Program-made: the position numbers and the translations under genes
Shown: piece by piece, positions 1 through 8,886 of the stretch
Layout: the number at the start of each line of letters is the position of its first letter
Numbering within the stretch: position 1 is the stretch's first letter
NCBI RefSeq assembly: GCF_014257025.1
Contig: NZ_JACMSF010000013.1
Span: 62,001 to 126,000 of the forward strand
Reading direction: 5' to 3'
From: Streptomyces cupreus
GTDB taxonomy: Bacteria; Actinomycetota; Actinomycetes; Streptomycetales; Streptomycetaceae
Length of the DNA stretch: 64,000 nt
Notes under the pieces: generated by a model
Database searches by the model: none
What the model was told of the DNA's origin: nothing
Seen by the model: only the letters and a program-made list of their open reading frames with translations

Positions 1-109
1 GTGCGGCGGTACGGCCCTCTTCGCCCACCTGCCCCGCGGACGCCACGGCCAGCGGCAGCGCCACCGCGCACACCGCGACGCCCACGAGGGCGAGCAGACG
101 AGGGTTCAT
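1..109 (-). CDS. 5' end of a secreted protein, truncated by window edge
   Basis: Only the first 36 codons are present, reading leftward from an ATG at 109-107. The peptide starts MNPRLLALVGVAVCAVALPL and continues with small residues and an ASAG-type stretch before a charged sequence. This is a typical Sec signal peptide with a short n-region (one Arg), a hydrophobic core and a likely cleavage near residue 25. The rest of the gene lies outside the window, so no function can be assigned. It is on the same strand as the primase-like gene to its right, 56 bases downstream of that gene's stop. Confidence 0.6.
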   Translation of the reverse strand, partial: MNPRLLALVGVAVCAVALPLAVASAGQVGEEGRTAA

Positions 110-165
110 ACTGCGGAAGATAACGAGGTGGGGCGGGCGCCCCGACCGGCGCGCGCCCGACACCC

Positions 166-831
166 CTACAACTCGGGTGCGCTCACACCCGTACGAGTGA
201 GGGCCTCCACCGCCGCGTCCACCACGGCCTCCACGTCCGGCAGCCACGGGGTCGCCGAGCCGGGCAGCGGCGCGCGCTCCCAGCGGACGGTGCCCTCGCC
301 GGTCTCGGAGGGGGGCAGGGCGAGATAGCCGCCCGTGCCGTGGAACCTCAGGGAGCCCGGGACCCAGTCCTTGGCGTACAGCAGTTCGCCCAACCGCTCC
401 ATGGAGTACGGCTTGACGAGCAGGGCCCAGCGGGTGGGTGAGGCGATCACGGGACCGAGCCGCAGGCCCATGCGGTCGAGCGCGAGGAGGGCCTGGGCGG
501 CCGGCAGGGCCGGCAGGCTGACCGCGCAGGGCGCCCTGCCGCCGGTGGCCAGCACGATCGGTGCCGACGGGCGGTTGGTCCACCACCAGCGCACCATGCG
601 CTCGTCGGTGGTGGCCGCGAGCAGGCCGGGGTCGAACGGGTGCGCACCGGGCACCGTGCACTCCGGATCGGGGCAGCCGCAGCGGGACCGCCCCTGCGGG
701 TCCGCCGTCACTCCCGGGAGTACGGGCCACTGCCATTGAGTCGCGAAGGTCAGGGCCGCGCTGAGCAACTCAGGCCTCCCGCCGTTGCGCTGGGACAGGA
801 GCCTGCGTCGCCTTCCGAGGATCTCGCGCAT
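166..831 (-). CDS. bifunctional DNA primase/polymerase (Prim-Pol)-like protein
   Basis: 221 aa. It resembles the stand-alone N-terminal domain of the bifunctional DNA primase/polymerase family, seen in full length in plasmid and phage replication proteins. Family-like features are the AALTFATQWQWPVLPGV opening, a short Cys/His stretch (CGCPDPEC...PGAHP, residues 51-66), a W-rich segment after DERMVRWWW and the IVLATGG strand. The catalytic acidic pair of true Prim-Pols is not obvious to me, so activity is uncertain. An AAAGGA ribosome-binding site lies about 10 bases before the ATG. It is transcribed divergently from the phosphatase gene to its right. Single-domain copies of this kind are common on Streptomyces chromosomes and their role is unknown. 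Confidence 0.72.
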   Translation of the reverse strand: MREILGRRRRLLSQRNGGRPELLSAALTFATQWQWPVLPGVTADPQGRSRCGCPDPECTVPGAHPFDPGLLAATTDERMVRWWWTNRPSAPIVLATGGRAPCAVSLPALPAAQALLALDRMGLRLGPVIASPTRWALLVKPYSMERLGELLYAKDWVPGSLRFHGTGGYLALPPSETGEGTVRWERAPLPGSATPWLPDVEAVVDAAVEALTRTGVSAPEL

Positions 832-1334
832 GAGCGCTCGTTCCTTTCCGTTGCACCGCTGGCAACACCGTGGTCCACATCACACCATGTGTCGATCACT
901 TCACTGTGCGTACCTGTTGGCGCATCACACCCCTGCCAAGAGCAAGGGGAACCCCTATGGGCCGAGCGTTGGCTGCGTCCGCGGCAGCCTCGCCCATACC
1001 GCGTCTATCAAAAGCATGGGCGTGGCGTGGGGTGGCGAAGTCTGGCGTTTTGCCGTCGCACGTATTTCTCTTCGCCTCCGCCACGGGAGGATGGGGCACG
1101 GTCGTCGGTGGCTAAGACGCCCGGGTCCGCCACCAGGTTCCGGGTGGCTGTCAACCACCCCTGGCCTTCTCCGAGTACGTACCCATCACGACCGCTGTGA
1201 CGCTCCGTGGAGCAAGCCCAGTCGACCGCAATAAGGCGTTCCCTGAGGCAGTTTTAAGCCAACTTTGCCTTTCTGCAAGGGGTCGGGAAGATGTGCTCTG
1301 GTTACCCACGGACACCAGGAATCCCGGCAGGACA
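832..1334. other. gene-free divergent promoter region
   Basis: About 500 bases between two divergent genes. Open frames through it on both strands lack ribosome-binding sites and coding character, and I treat them as spurious. The stretch 1225-1300 is noticeably AT-richer than its surroundings (for example the GTTTTAAGCC run near 1250) and probably carries the promoter of the phosphatase gene. One DnaA-box-like nonamer (TGGTCCACA, one mismatch) is at 871-879, but it stands alone. I see no convincing terminator, tRNA or repeat. Confidence 0.5.
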
Positions 1335-2864
1335 ATGCTGGACATCCCCTCACGAGTGCGTGTACATGTGGAGACACTGCTAGCGGCGCAGAATGACATG
1401 GGGGTTTGCGATGCTTTTGAGCAATACGCACCGGTCGGAAAGCCGGACGACATGAACGCCCCTCACCCTCCGAAAGTGGCCGGAATCGATTCAACGGTTC
1501 CCTCGCCCGCACACACTGTCGCGCCCGCGCCCGCGGCCTCCGAAAACACAGCCACCACTCCCGTCTCACCGCCCACCACACCGGGCGCCCCCGGACTGCT
1601 GCTCCAGGACCGTCTCGCCGGCTGGGTCTCCGACCTCACCACGCTGCACGAACTCACCGAACGCATGGCCCGTACGGACTCCCTGTCCGACGCCCTCCAG
1701 GAGCTGCTGCGCGCCGGATCCGCCCTCGTCGGCGCCCGGCGCGGACTCGTCGTACTGGAACCGGCCGACGGACGGGGCCCGGACACCACCGTCGGCCTGG
1801 GGCTGGCCCGCGCGGACCTCGGCCATATCGAGACCGTGCCGCGCGGCTCGATGTCGTACGGGAAGATCCTCGACGGACTGCCCGGCGGGGACGGCGAGAT
1901 CGCGCAGCCCGATCTGTTCGCCGAGGACGGGCTCGATCCGCGCCACCGCGAGGTGGCCGCGCGCCTCGGCTACGCCGCGAGCTACGCACTCCCCCTGCAC
2001 ACCGACGCCGCCGGCCGGCTCGGCGCCGCCGTGTGGCTCTACGACGAGCCCGCCCAGCCGGCCGAGCGCCAGCGGCACCTCGTCGGCCTGTACACGCGCT
2101 ACGCCACCGAGCACCTCGCCCGGCTGCTGGAGGTCGAGCGCACGCGCGCGTGCATGGCGACGATGTCCGAGGAACTGCTTCCCTCCCGGCTGCCCCGGGT
2201 GGCCGGCGTCCAGCTCGCCGCCCGGCACCGCACCGGGCCGCTCGGCGGCGGCGACTGGTACGACGCGCTGCCGCTGCCGGACGCGGCCCTCGGTCTCGCG
2301 GTCGGCGCGGTCACCGGATCCGGGCCGAGCGCGGTCGCCGCGATGGGCCGGCTGCGGGCGTCGCTCCGGGCGTACGCCGTGATGGAGGGCGAGGACCCGG
2401 TGGCGGTCCTGTCCGATCTGGAGCTGCTGCTGCGGCTGACCGAGCCCGCCCGCTCGGCCACCGCCCTGTTCGCCTACTGCGAGCCCGCCCTGCGCAAGAT
2501 CACCCTCGCCGGGGCCGGGCACTGCCCGCCGCTGCTGATCGGCGAGCGGCGCACCGAGTTCGTGGAGACCTCCGTCTCCGCCCCGCTCGGCATGCTGGCC
2601 TGCTGGGAGGCGCCCAGCGTAGAGCTCCAGGCAGAAGCAGGAGAGACGGTTCTGCTCTACACCGACGGGCTGCTGCGCCGTACCGGCGACGCCACGGACC
2701 GGGCCTTCGCGCGGCTGCACACGGCGGCGGCGAGCGTCCCCCGGTCGATCCGGCACGACCCGGACGCCATCGCCGAGCACGTCCTGCGGGCGGTGCTGCC
2801 CGACGGTCTCGACGTGGCGGACAGCACGGAGGACGTCGTCCTGCTCGCCGCGCGCTTCGAATGA
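1335..2864 (+). CDS. GAF-domain PP2C/SpoIIE-type protein phosphatase, possibly degenerate
   Basis: 509 aa from the ATG at 1335 (MLDIPSRVRVHVETLLAA). I prefer this start over one 46 codons upstream because the upstream extension looks non-coding. Residues about 90-230 form a GAF sensor domain. Residues about 270-509 form a SpoIIE-like PP2C phosphatase domain with GGDWYDALPLP, LAGAGHCPPLL, LLYTDGLL and STEDVVLLAAR. Relatives are Rsb-type phosphatases acting on anti-sigma antagonists. The motif that normally reads GDVxGHG is here GAVTGSG, so one metal-binding Asp and the following His are absent. The protein may be weak or inactive. It stands alone, followed by a promoter region for the peptidase gene. 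The Ala/Pro/Thr-rich stretch around residues 45-85 is a linker. Confidence 0.8.
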   Translation: MLDIPSRVRVHVETLLAAQNDMGVCDAFEQYAPVGKPDDMNAPHPPKVAGIDSTVPSPAHTVAPAPAASENTATTPVSPPTTPGAPGLLLQDRLAGWVSDLTTLHELTERMARTDSLSDALQELLRAGSALVGARRGLVVLEPADGRGPDTTVGLGLARADLGHIETVPRGSMSYGKILDGLPGGDGEIAQPDLFAEDGLDPRHREVAARLGYAASYALPLHTDAAGRLGAAVWLYDEPAQPAERQRHLVGLYTRYATEHLARLLEVERTRACMATMSEELLPSRLPRVAGVQLAARHRTGPLGGGDWYDALPLPDAALGLAVGAVTGSGPSAVAAMGRLRASLRAYAVMEGEDPVAVLSDLELLLRLTEPARSATALFAYCEPALRKITLAGAGHCPPLLIGERRTEFVETSVSAPLGMLACWEAPSVELQAEAGETVLLYTDGLLRRTGDATDRAFARLHTAAASVPRSIRHDPDAIAEHVLRAVLPDGLDVADSTEDVVLLAARFE

Positions 2865-2951
2865 CACCGGTAACAGGTCCTTCGCCCCTGGGCCCCCTTC
2901 CGTACGACCGTACGATGGAGGGGGTCCAGTGCCGTATCAAGGAGGATGACC

Positions 2952-4409
2952 GTGGCCGAGGAGCTCACCCCGGAGACCCCGGAAGAGTCTGAAGAGCCGA
3001 TCAAGCAGCGCAAGAACGGCCTGTACCCGGGCGTGTCCGACGAGCTGGCCGAGAACATGAAGTCCGGCTGGGCCGACACCGAGCTGCGCGGCCTGGAGCC
3101 GATCCCCCAGGCCGCCGAGACCGCCGCGCGCCGCGCCGCGCTGTCGGCGCGCTTCCCGGGCGAGCGTCTTGTGATCCCCGCGGGCAATCTGAAGACCCGC
3201 TCGAACGACACGGAGTACCCCTTCCGGGCCTCGGTCGAGTACACCTACCTCACCGGCAACCAGACCGAGGACGGCGTCCTGGTCATGGAGCCCGTGGCCG
3301 ACGGTCACCGGGCGACGATCTACCTGCTGCCCCGCTCCGACCGCGAGAACGGCGACTTCTGGCTCTCCGGCCAGGGCGAGCTGTGGGTCGGCCGCCGGCA
3401 CTCCCTCACCGAGGCCGGGAAGCTGTACGGCATCCCCGCCTCCGACGTGCGCGAGCTGGCCGAGGCGTTGCGCGAGGCGACCGGTCCGGTGCGGGTCGTC
3501 CGCGGTTACGACGCCGGGATCGAGGCCGCGCTGACCGACAAGGTCACCGCCGAGCGGGACGAGGAGCTGCGGGTCTTCCTCTCCGAGGCGCGGCTGGTCA
3601 AGGACGAGTTCGAGATCGGCGAGCTGCAGAAGGCCGTCGACTCGACGGTGCGCGGTTTCGAGGACGTGGTGAAGGTCCTCGACAAGGCCGAGGCCACCTC
3701 CGAGCGCTACATCGAGGGCACCTTCTTCCTCCGCGCGCGTGTGGAGGGCAACGACGTCGGCTACGGCACCATCGCCGCGGCCGGGCCGCACGCCTGCACG
3801 CTGCACTGGGTGCGCAACGACGGGCCGGTGCGGTCCGGGGACCTGCTGCTGCTCGACGCGGGCGTCGAGACGCACACGTACTACACCGCCGACGTCACGC
3901 GGACGCTGCCGATCAACGGCCGGTACACCGAGATCCAGAAGAAGATCTACGACGCCGTGTACGAGGCGCAGGAGGCCGGGATCGCGGCCGTGAAGCCCGG
4001 TGCGAAGTACCGGGACTTCCATGACGCCTCGCAACGGGTGCTCGCCGAGAGGCTCGTGGAGTGGGGGCTTGTCGAGGGGCCCGTGGAGCGGGTGCTGGAG
4101 CTGGGGCTTCAGCGGCGGTGGACGCTGCACGGTACGGGGCACATGCTCGGTCTTGACGTCCATGACTGCGCTGCGGCGCGCGTGGAGACGTATGTGGACG
4201 GTGTTCTTGAGCCGGGGATGTGTCTGACTGTTGAGCCCGGTCTGTACTTCCAGGCCGATGATCTGACGGTGCCTGAGGAGTATCGGGGCATCGGTGTGCG
4301 GATCGAGGACGACATTCTGGTGACGGAGGACGGGAACCGTAATCTGTCCGACGGGCTTCCTCGTCGCTCTGATGAGGTTGAGGCCTGGATGGCTTCGCTG
4401 AAGGGCTGA
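2952..4409 (+). CDS. pepP: Xaa-Pro aminopeptidase (M24B, aminopeptidase P)
   Basis: 485 aa. It releases the N-terminal residue from peptides with proline in second position, and is cytoplasmic and dimanganese-dependent. The C-terminal pita-bread domain shows the five metal ligands in order: Asp in LLLLDAGVET, Asp in YYTADVTRT, His in TLHGTGHMLGLDVHD, Glu in TVEPGLYF and Glu in GVRIEDDILVT. Residues 60-190 form the N-terminal creatinase-like domain. I chose the GTG at 2952 because AAGGAGG (2939-2945) sits six bases before it. An ATG at 2946 abuts the Shine-Dalgarno sequence and is unlikely. A TACGAT -10-like hexamer at 2911-2916 may be the promoter. A strong hairpin terminator follows the stop. 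Confidence 0.9.
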   Translation: MAEELTPETPEESEEPIKQRKNGLYPGVSDELAENMKSGWADTELRGLEPIPQAAETAARRAALSARFPGERLVIPAGNLKTRSNDTEYPFRASVEYTYLTGNQTEDGVLVMEPVADGHRATIYLLPRSDRENGDFWLSGQGELWVGRRHSLTEAGKLYGIPASDVRELAEALREATGPVRVVRGYDAGIEAALTDKVTAERDEELRVFLSEARLVKDEFEIGELQKAVDSTVRGFEDVVKVLDKAEATSERYIEGTFFLRARVEGNDVGYGTIAAAGPHACTLHWVRNDGPVRSGDLLLLDAGVETHTYYTADVTRTLPINGRYTEIQKKIYDAVYEAQEAGIAAVKPGAKYRDFHDASQRVLAERLVEWGLVEGPVERVLELGLQRRWTLHGTGHMLGLDVHDCAAARVETYVDGVLEPGMCLTVEPGLYFQADDLTVPEEYRGIGVRIEDDILVTEDGNRNLSDGLPRRSDEVEAWMASLKG

Positions 4410-4420
4410 CTTGTTGGATT

Positions 4421-4453
4421 GATGGCCGGGCACCGGTGGGGTGTCCGGCCATC
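4421..4453 (+). terminator. hairpin terminator after pepP
   Basis: Arms 4421-4434 and 4440-4453 (14 bases each, GATGGCCGGGCACC against GGTGTCCGGCCATC, one G-T pair) enclose a 5-base loop and begin 12 bases after the pepP stop. No U-tract follows, as is usual in Streptomyces. The hairpin also lies upstream of the preferred start of the next gene, which argues against the longer reading of that gene. Confidence 0.75.
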
Positions 4454-4481
4454 GTTGCGGTCTGCGGGAGTGGGGGCTTGG

Positions 4482-5825
4482 GTGGACCTGCATGTGGAGC
4501 TTGTCGCTGCTGATGGGCGGCGTGCCGGGCTGGAGCGTGCCCTGCGTGACGCGGTGCGGGACGGGCGGTTGGCGCCCGGGGAGCGGTTGCCCGCCACACG
4601 GCGGCTCGCCGAAGAACTGGGAGTCTCCCGCAACACCGTCAAGGGGGCCTACGACCAGCTCGTCGCCGAGGGGTACTTCACCGCTCGGCAGGGGTCCGGT
4701 ACTCAGGTCGCCTCGCTGCCTGCGGAGGACGCCGTCCCGCCGGAGGCTTCCGCACGCGCGCGTGAGCCTCTGTTCGATCTGCGGCCCGGCAGTCCTGACG
4801 TGGGGGCGTTTCCGGCTGCTGCCTGGCTGCGGGCGCTGCGGCGGGCCATCGCCACCGCGCCCTCCCTGGCCTACGACTATGGCGATCCCCGGGGGCGGAT
4901 CGAGCTGCGGGCCGCGCTGTCCGGGTATCTGGGGCGGGCTCGGGGGGTGATCGCGCCGCCCGAGCGGATCGTCATCACGTCGGGGTATGTGCAGGGGCTC
5001 GCGCTGCTCACGCGTGTGCTGGACGGTGGCGACATCGCCATGGAGGATCCGGGGCTGCCGTTCCATCGGGATGTCGTACGGCGCAATGGTGGCTCCGTGG
5101 TGCCTGTGCGGGTCGATGAGCGGGGGGCCTGCGTGGACGGTCTCGGGGAGCCCTCGGCGGTCGTTGTCACGCCCGCGCATCAGTATCCGACCGGGGTCAC
5201 GCTCCATCCCGAGCGGCGGCGGGCGCTCACCGACTGGGCACGCGCGCGTGACGGACTGATCGTCGAGGACGACTACGACGGGGAGTTCCGTTACGACCGG
5301 CAGCCCGTGGGGGCGTTGCAGGGGATGGCGCCGGGGCACGTCGTGTATCTCGGGACCGCTTCCAAGACGCTCGGGCCGGCGCTGCGGCTCGGGTGGATGG
5401 TGTTGCCGCCGCAACTCGTCGACGACGTCGCCGACGCCAAGCTGCACAGCGACCATCACACCGAGTCGCTCGGTCAGTTGGCGCTCGCCGAACTGATCGA
5501 CAGTCATGCCTACGACCGTCATGTGCGCGCGTGCCGGCTGCGGTACCGCAGGCGGCGGGACCGGCTGGTGGACCGGCTCGGGTCGCGGCGCGGGGTGCGC
5601 GGGATCGCCGCGGGGCTGCATGCGCTGATCGAGGTCGACGACGAGGCCGAGGTACTGGCGCGGGCCGAGGCGGAGGGGCTCGCGGTGGGGTCGCTCGGGG
5701 AGCACTGGCACTCACCGGAGAGTGAAGGGCGGCCGCAGGGGCTGGTCGTGGGGTACGGGACGCCTCGGGAGCGGGTGTATCCCGAAGCGCTGGAGGTGCT
5801 GGGGAAGGTGCTCGACGCAGGGTGA
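4482..5825 (+). CDS. MocR-type regulator: GntR HTH fused to class I aminotransferase domain
   Basis: About 447 aa. Residues 1-70 are a winged helix of the GntR family (RLAEELGVSRNTVKGAYDQLVAEGYF). A fold-type I aminotransferase domain follows, with DDYDGEFRYDR and the PLP lysine in GTASKTLGPALRLGW. MocR proteins use PLP as a cofactor or effector, and known members regulate PLP synthesis, GABA use and similar pathways. The target here is not evident. The GTG at 4482 follows a purine-rich GGGAGTGGGGGC and leaves the pepP terminator outside the gene. The MFS gene follows 68 bases downstream on the same strand and is the most likely regulated neighbour (inference). No pdxS/T genes are nearby. Confidence 0.82.
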   Translation: MDLHVELVAADGRRAGLERALRDAVRDGRLAPGERLPATRRLAEELGVSRNTVKGAYDQLVAEGYFTARQGSGTQVASLPAEDAVPPEASARAREPLFDLRPGSPDVGAFPAAAWLRALRRAIATAPSLAYDYGDPRGRIELRAALSGYLGRARGVIAPPERIVITSGYVQGLALLTRVLDGGDIAMEDPGLPFHRDVVRRNGGSVVPVRVDERGACVDGLGEPSAVVVTPAHQYPTGVTLHPERRRALTDWARARDGLIVEDDYDGEFRYDRQPVGALQGMAPGHVVYLGTASKTLGPALRLGWMVLPPQLVDDVADAKLHSDHHTESLGQLALAELIDSHAYDRHVRACRLRYRRRRDRLVDRLGSRRGVRGIAAGLHALIEVDDEAEVLARAEAEGLAVGSLGEHWHSPESEGRPQGLVVGYGTPRERVYPEALEVLGKVLDAG

Positions 5826-5893
5826 ATTGGGCCATGGATTTCGGCCCTTAGTGGTTCTGTTTGGGGATCCAGTCCGCACCTAGTGTCGTAGGC

Positions 5894-7111
5894 ATGACGA
5901 ACTCCCTCGTTCCGCCCGCGGGTCCGCAACGCGTCCTGGCTCTGGCCCAGTTGGCCAACTCGGTCGGGGACGGTGCCTTCTATGTCACCTCGGCGCTCTA
6001 CTTCACCCACGTCGTGGGTCTCGACCCCGCGCGCGTGGGGCTCGGGCTGACCGTCGCCTGGGCGGTCGGGTCGCTGGCGGGGGTGCCGCTCGGGCGGCTC
6101 GCGGACCGGCGGGGGGCGCGGGGGACGGCGGTGCTGCTGGCGTTGGCGACCTCGCTCGCGGTCGCGTCCTTCCTTGTGGTGCGGGGGTTCTGGCCCTTCG
6201 TGGGGGCCGCTGTCGGCTACGCCACCGCTCAGTCCGGGCTCGCCGCGGCGCGGCAGGCGCTGCTGGCGGGGCTGGTGTCCGCCGGGGAGCGGACGGGGTT
6301 GCTGGCGCATCTTCAGTCCACGCTCAACGCCGGGCTCGCCGTGGGGGCGGGGCTGGGCGGTCTGGCGCTGCATGTGGGGACTCGGGGGGCTTATCTCGGG
6401 GTGTTCGCTCTGGACGCGGTGAGCTTCCTGTTGTGCGCCGCGGTGTTGTTGCGGCTGCCTGCTGTGGCGCCGGTCGTCTCCGTGAAGGGGAACGGGCTCG
6501 CGGTGCTGCGTGATCGGCCGTATGTGGTCATCACGGCGCTCAACACCGTGCTGTTGCTGCGGATGCCGTTGCTGAGTCTCGGTCTGCCGCTGTGGATCGC
6601 CGAGCGGACCGCTGCGCCTGCGTGGCTGGTGTCGGCGTTGTTCGTGCTCAACACCGGTGCGGTGATGTTGTTCCAGGTTCGGATGGCTCGTGGGGTGACC
6701 GGGCTTGCCACGGCCGTGAGTGCGGTGCGGCGGTCGGGGTGGGTGATGCTGGCGGCGTGTGCGGTGTTCGCGCTGTCGGCGGGGGCGTCGCCGTGGGTTG
6801 CCGTGGGGGCGTTGGTGGTCGGGGCTGTGCTCCAGGTCGTCGCCGAGATGGGGCAGTCGGCGGGATCCTGGCAGCTGTCCTTCGATCTCGCGCCGGCGGA
6901 TCGGGTGGGTGAGTACCAGGGCTTCTTCGGTACGGGGGTCACGGTGGCCCGTACGGCAGGGCCGTTGGTGCTGACGACGCTGCTGGTGCAGTGGGGGGCG
7001 CCCGGGTGGCTGCTGTTGGGTGGGGTGACGTTGGTGGCGTCCTATGCGATGGAGCCGGTGGCGCGTCGGGCTGCGGTGCCTCGTACGGGGGTTCTGGTTC
7101 CCGCTGGTTGA
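5894..7111 (+). CDS. MFS transporter
   Basis: 405 aa, about 12 predicted membrane segments. Loop 2-3 carries the MFS signature GRLADRRGARGTAV. The large hydrophobic helices and length suit a drug/metabolite exporter. The substrate is unknown. The start at 5894 (MTNSLVPPAG) is chosen as the one nearest the conserved N-terminal helix. Its ribosome-binding site is weak. It probably belongs with the MocR-type regulator upstream. Its last 70 bases overlap, in antisense, the 3' end of the CitG-like gene, so the two transcripts converge within coding sequence. Confidence 0.82.
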   Translation: MTNSLVPPAGPQRVLALAQLANSVGDGAFYVTSALYFTHVVGLDPARVGLGLTVAWAVGSLAGVPLGRLADRRGARGTAVLLALATSLAVASFLVVRGFWPFVGAAVGYATAQSGLAAARQALLAGLVSAGERTGLLAHLQSTLNAGLAVGAGLGGLALHVGTRGAYLGVFALDAVSFLLCAAVLLRLPAVAPVVSVKGNGLAVLRDRPYVVITALNTVLLLRMPLLSLGLPLWIAERTAAPAWLVSALFVLNTGAVMLFQVRMARGVTGLATAVSAVRRSGWVMLAACAVFALSAGASPWVAVGALVVGAVLQVVAEMGQSAGSWQLSFDLAPADRVGEYQGFFGTGVTVARTAGPLVLTTLLVQWGAPGWLLLGGVTLVASYAMEPVARRAAVPRTGVLVPAG

Positions 7112-7881
7112 GCCGTTGCCGGCAGCGCATCCAAGAACAGTGCCCCCGCCATCAGTCCCGCGCTCCCCCTCGGGCTCCAGCCTCGGTTGTGCAGGTCCGT
7201 GTCCAGTGCCGTCAGGGCCTTCGCTCCCGCTGCCGTTCCCGTTCCGCCTGCCTCCAGCACCCTCCTTGCGCCCGCCTGTACGTGCCGTAGCCCTGTCGGG
7301 CCCGCTGTGTACAGGAGTTCCGTGTCCTGGAGGGTGGACATGATCGTGAGCAGGGCGTTCAGGCGGGACTGGGGCCTCGGGGTGCCGTCGGCGAGGACGG
7401 CCCATGCCCGCCGTATGTGCGGGAAGCCCGCGCGGGCCTCTCCCCTCGCCCCGGCCGCTCCGTACTTCGCGGACATCGACGAGCCTCGGGAGGGTCGGCG
7501 CGGGGCTCCTCTGTCGGGATGCGCGGCGATGCGCTTCGCCGTCGCCGGGACCTCCCTCGGTTCTATCGCTGCCGCCGCCACCAGCAGGCCCAGCGTCCAC
7601 AGGGCCCCCCGGTGGCCGCCGCCCGCCAGACCGACCGAGTGCTCCGTGCAGCGGCCTATCGCGCCCAGCTCCGCGCGCAACCCCGGAGTCGGTTCGCCGG
7701 TGCGGCGGGCCGCCGCCGACATGGCCGCGAGGCCCGGGGTCAGGGCCTTCGCCGACCAGCGCAGGGTGTTGTGGTCCCGGTGGGAGGGGTCGGGGAGGCC
7801 CGGCTTCGGGGTCAGCGCCAGCTGGTCCGTCAGCGCGGTCACCGCGGCCCGCGCCAGCGCCTCGTCCTCGCGGCTCGTCAT
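7042..7881 (-). CDS. triphosphoribosyl-dephospho-CoA synthase family protein (CitG/MdcB-like)
   Basis: 279 aa. CitG/MdcB proteins make the 2'-(5''-triphosphoribosyl)-3'-dephospho-CoA prosthetic-group precursor from ATP and dephospho-CoA for citrate lyase or malonate decarboxylase. Family-like blocks are KPGLPDPSHRDHNTL near the start, GGGHRGALWTLGLL in place of the usual GGVNTHKGAIFSLGLL, and GARGEARAGFP near residue 145. No citrate lyase or malonate decarboxylase gene is in the window, so the role may have drifted. The stop of the upstream dioxygenase gene lies 9 bases before this start, indicating co-transcription. Confidence 0.7.
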   Translation of the reverse strand: MTSREDEALARAAVTALTDQLALTPKPGLPDPSHRDHNTLRWSAKALTPGLAAMSAAARRTGEPTPGLRAELGAIGRCTEHSVGLAGGGHRGALWTLGLLVAAAAIEPREVPATAKRIAAHPDRGAPRRPSRGSSMSAKYGAAGARGEARAGFPHIRRAWAVLADGTPRPQSRLNALLTIMSTLQDTELLYTAGPTGLRHVQAGARRVLEAGGTGTAAGAKALTALDTDLHNRGWSPRGSAGLMAGALFLDALPATAQPAGTRTPVRGTAARRATGSIA

Positions 7882-7890
7882 CGCCGTACC

Positions 7891-8811
7891 CTACGAAGAC
7901 GCCGGGGCCGAAGGGGCGTCGCTGGGAGGCGTGCCGTCGGGAGGCGTGCCGCCACCGCCGCCGCTGCCCGCGCCCGTGTTCTCCGCGTCCGGGTCGATGC
8001 CGAGGGTCAGGAAGCCCTTGTAGCCCTTTGACGGGTCGGCCTTCTTCACCGCCTTCAGGGTCAGCAGGCCGCTGGACGCGCCGCCTCCGTCGTAGACCAT
8101 GTCGTTGTCGAGGGTCGTGTAGCTGCCGGAGTGCTGGGAGTACGGCTCCAGCGTGAAGATCTCCTGGGCGATCTCGTCGTCGAAGAAGAACTGGCCGGTG
8201 TAGTTGACCTTGCCGCCCTCGTAGGTGCCGTCCTCCTTCTCACCGCCCGTGTGCACCTTGACGTGGATGTGGCAGGTGCGCGGGGTGTACCAGCCGGGGA
8301 AGATCGTCTCGAACTTGACCACCCCGTTGGCGTTGGCGATCTGGTAGCCGCGCAGGTAGGTGTTGTCGTCGGCCGTCGAGCCGTCCTCGCTCTCCGCGGG
8401 GGCCGAGCCGCCGGGGTTGGCCGTCGTGTAGCCGGAGTAGTAGCCCCAGGCGTCGCAGTGCCAGATCTCTACCGCCGCCCCGGGGACCGGGGTGCAGCCG
8501 TCCGCGGCGTCCACGACCGTCAGGCGCAGGGTCAGCGGGACTCCGCTCTTGCCCTCGGTGATGTCCTTCCGCACCAGGGCGCCGTCGAGGTGGTAGGGGC
8601 CCTCGGTGACGCTCGACATCAGCGTCATGCAGGTGCTGGAACTTGAAGAGGTGGCCGTGGCAGTGGTGGTCTCGGCCGCCGTCGTCTCGTCCGCGAACGC
8701 CGCCTGGTAGCCCGCGAACGCCAGCCCGCCCGCCGCCACCGTGCCGCCGGTCACCGCGAGGGCGCGGCGCCGGGTGATCGAAGTGTCCTTGTGGTTTCCC
8801 GTCATGGACAT
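7891..8811 (-). CDS. secreted (Tat) intradiol ring-cleavage dioxygenase-like protein
   Basis: 306 aa. The N-terminus has a twin-arginine signal (ITRRRALAVTGGTVAAGG). The mature domain is an intradiol dioxygenase fold that carries the ferric ligands: Tyr in TEGPYHLDG, then Tyr, His and His in FPGWYTPRTCHIHVKVH. Extracellular members of this family in Streptomyces act on catechol-type aromatics. The natural substrate of this one is unknown. The C-terminus ends in a Gly/Pro/Ser-rich tail of about 30 residues that is probably disordered. It is first of two genes with the CitG-like gene. No clear Shine-Dalgarno sequence precedes the ATG at 8811; a second ATG lies two codons in. Confidence 0.85.
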   Translation of the reverse strand: MSMTGNHKDTSITRRRALAVTGGTVAAGGLAFAGYQAAFADETTAAETTTATATSSSSSTCMTLMSSVTEGPYHLDGALVRKDITEGKSGVPLTLRLTVVDAADGCTPVPGAAVEIWHCDAWGYYSGYTTANPGGSAPAESEDGSTADDNTYLRGYQIANANGVVKFETIFPGWYTPRTCHIHVKVHTGGEKEDGTYEGGKVNYTGQFFFDDEIAQEIFTLEPYSQHSGSYTTLDNDMVYDGGGASSGLLTLKAVKKADPSKGYKGFLTLGIDPDAENTGAGSGGGGGTPPDGTPPSDAPSAPASS

Positions 8812-8886
8812 GAACGTAGGAACGGTGGCCGTCAGGACCGTGGGTGACGGCTGTGCGTGGGCTGAGAGTCCTGAGGAAGCTGAAAC

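Noticed and set aside
871..879. Single DnaA-box-like nonamer TGGTCCACA
   Set aside because: Alone and with a mismatch at a conserved position; chance occurrence is likely.
4419..4481. ATG start of the MocR-type gene upstream of 4482
   Set aside because: This part is the pepP terminator hairpin; the translated residues show no family similarity.
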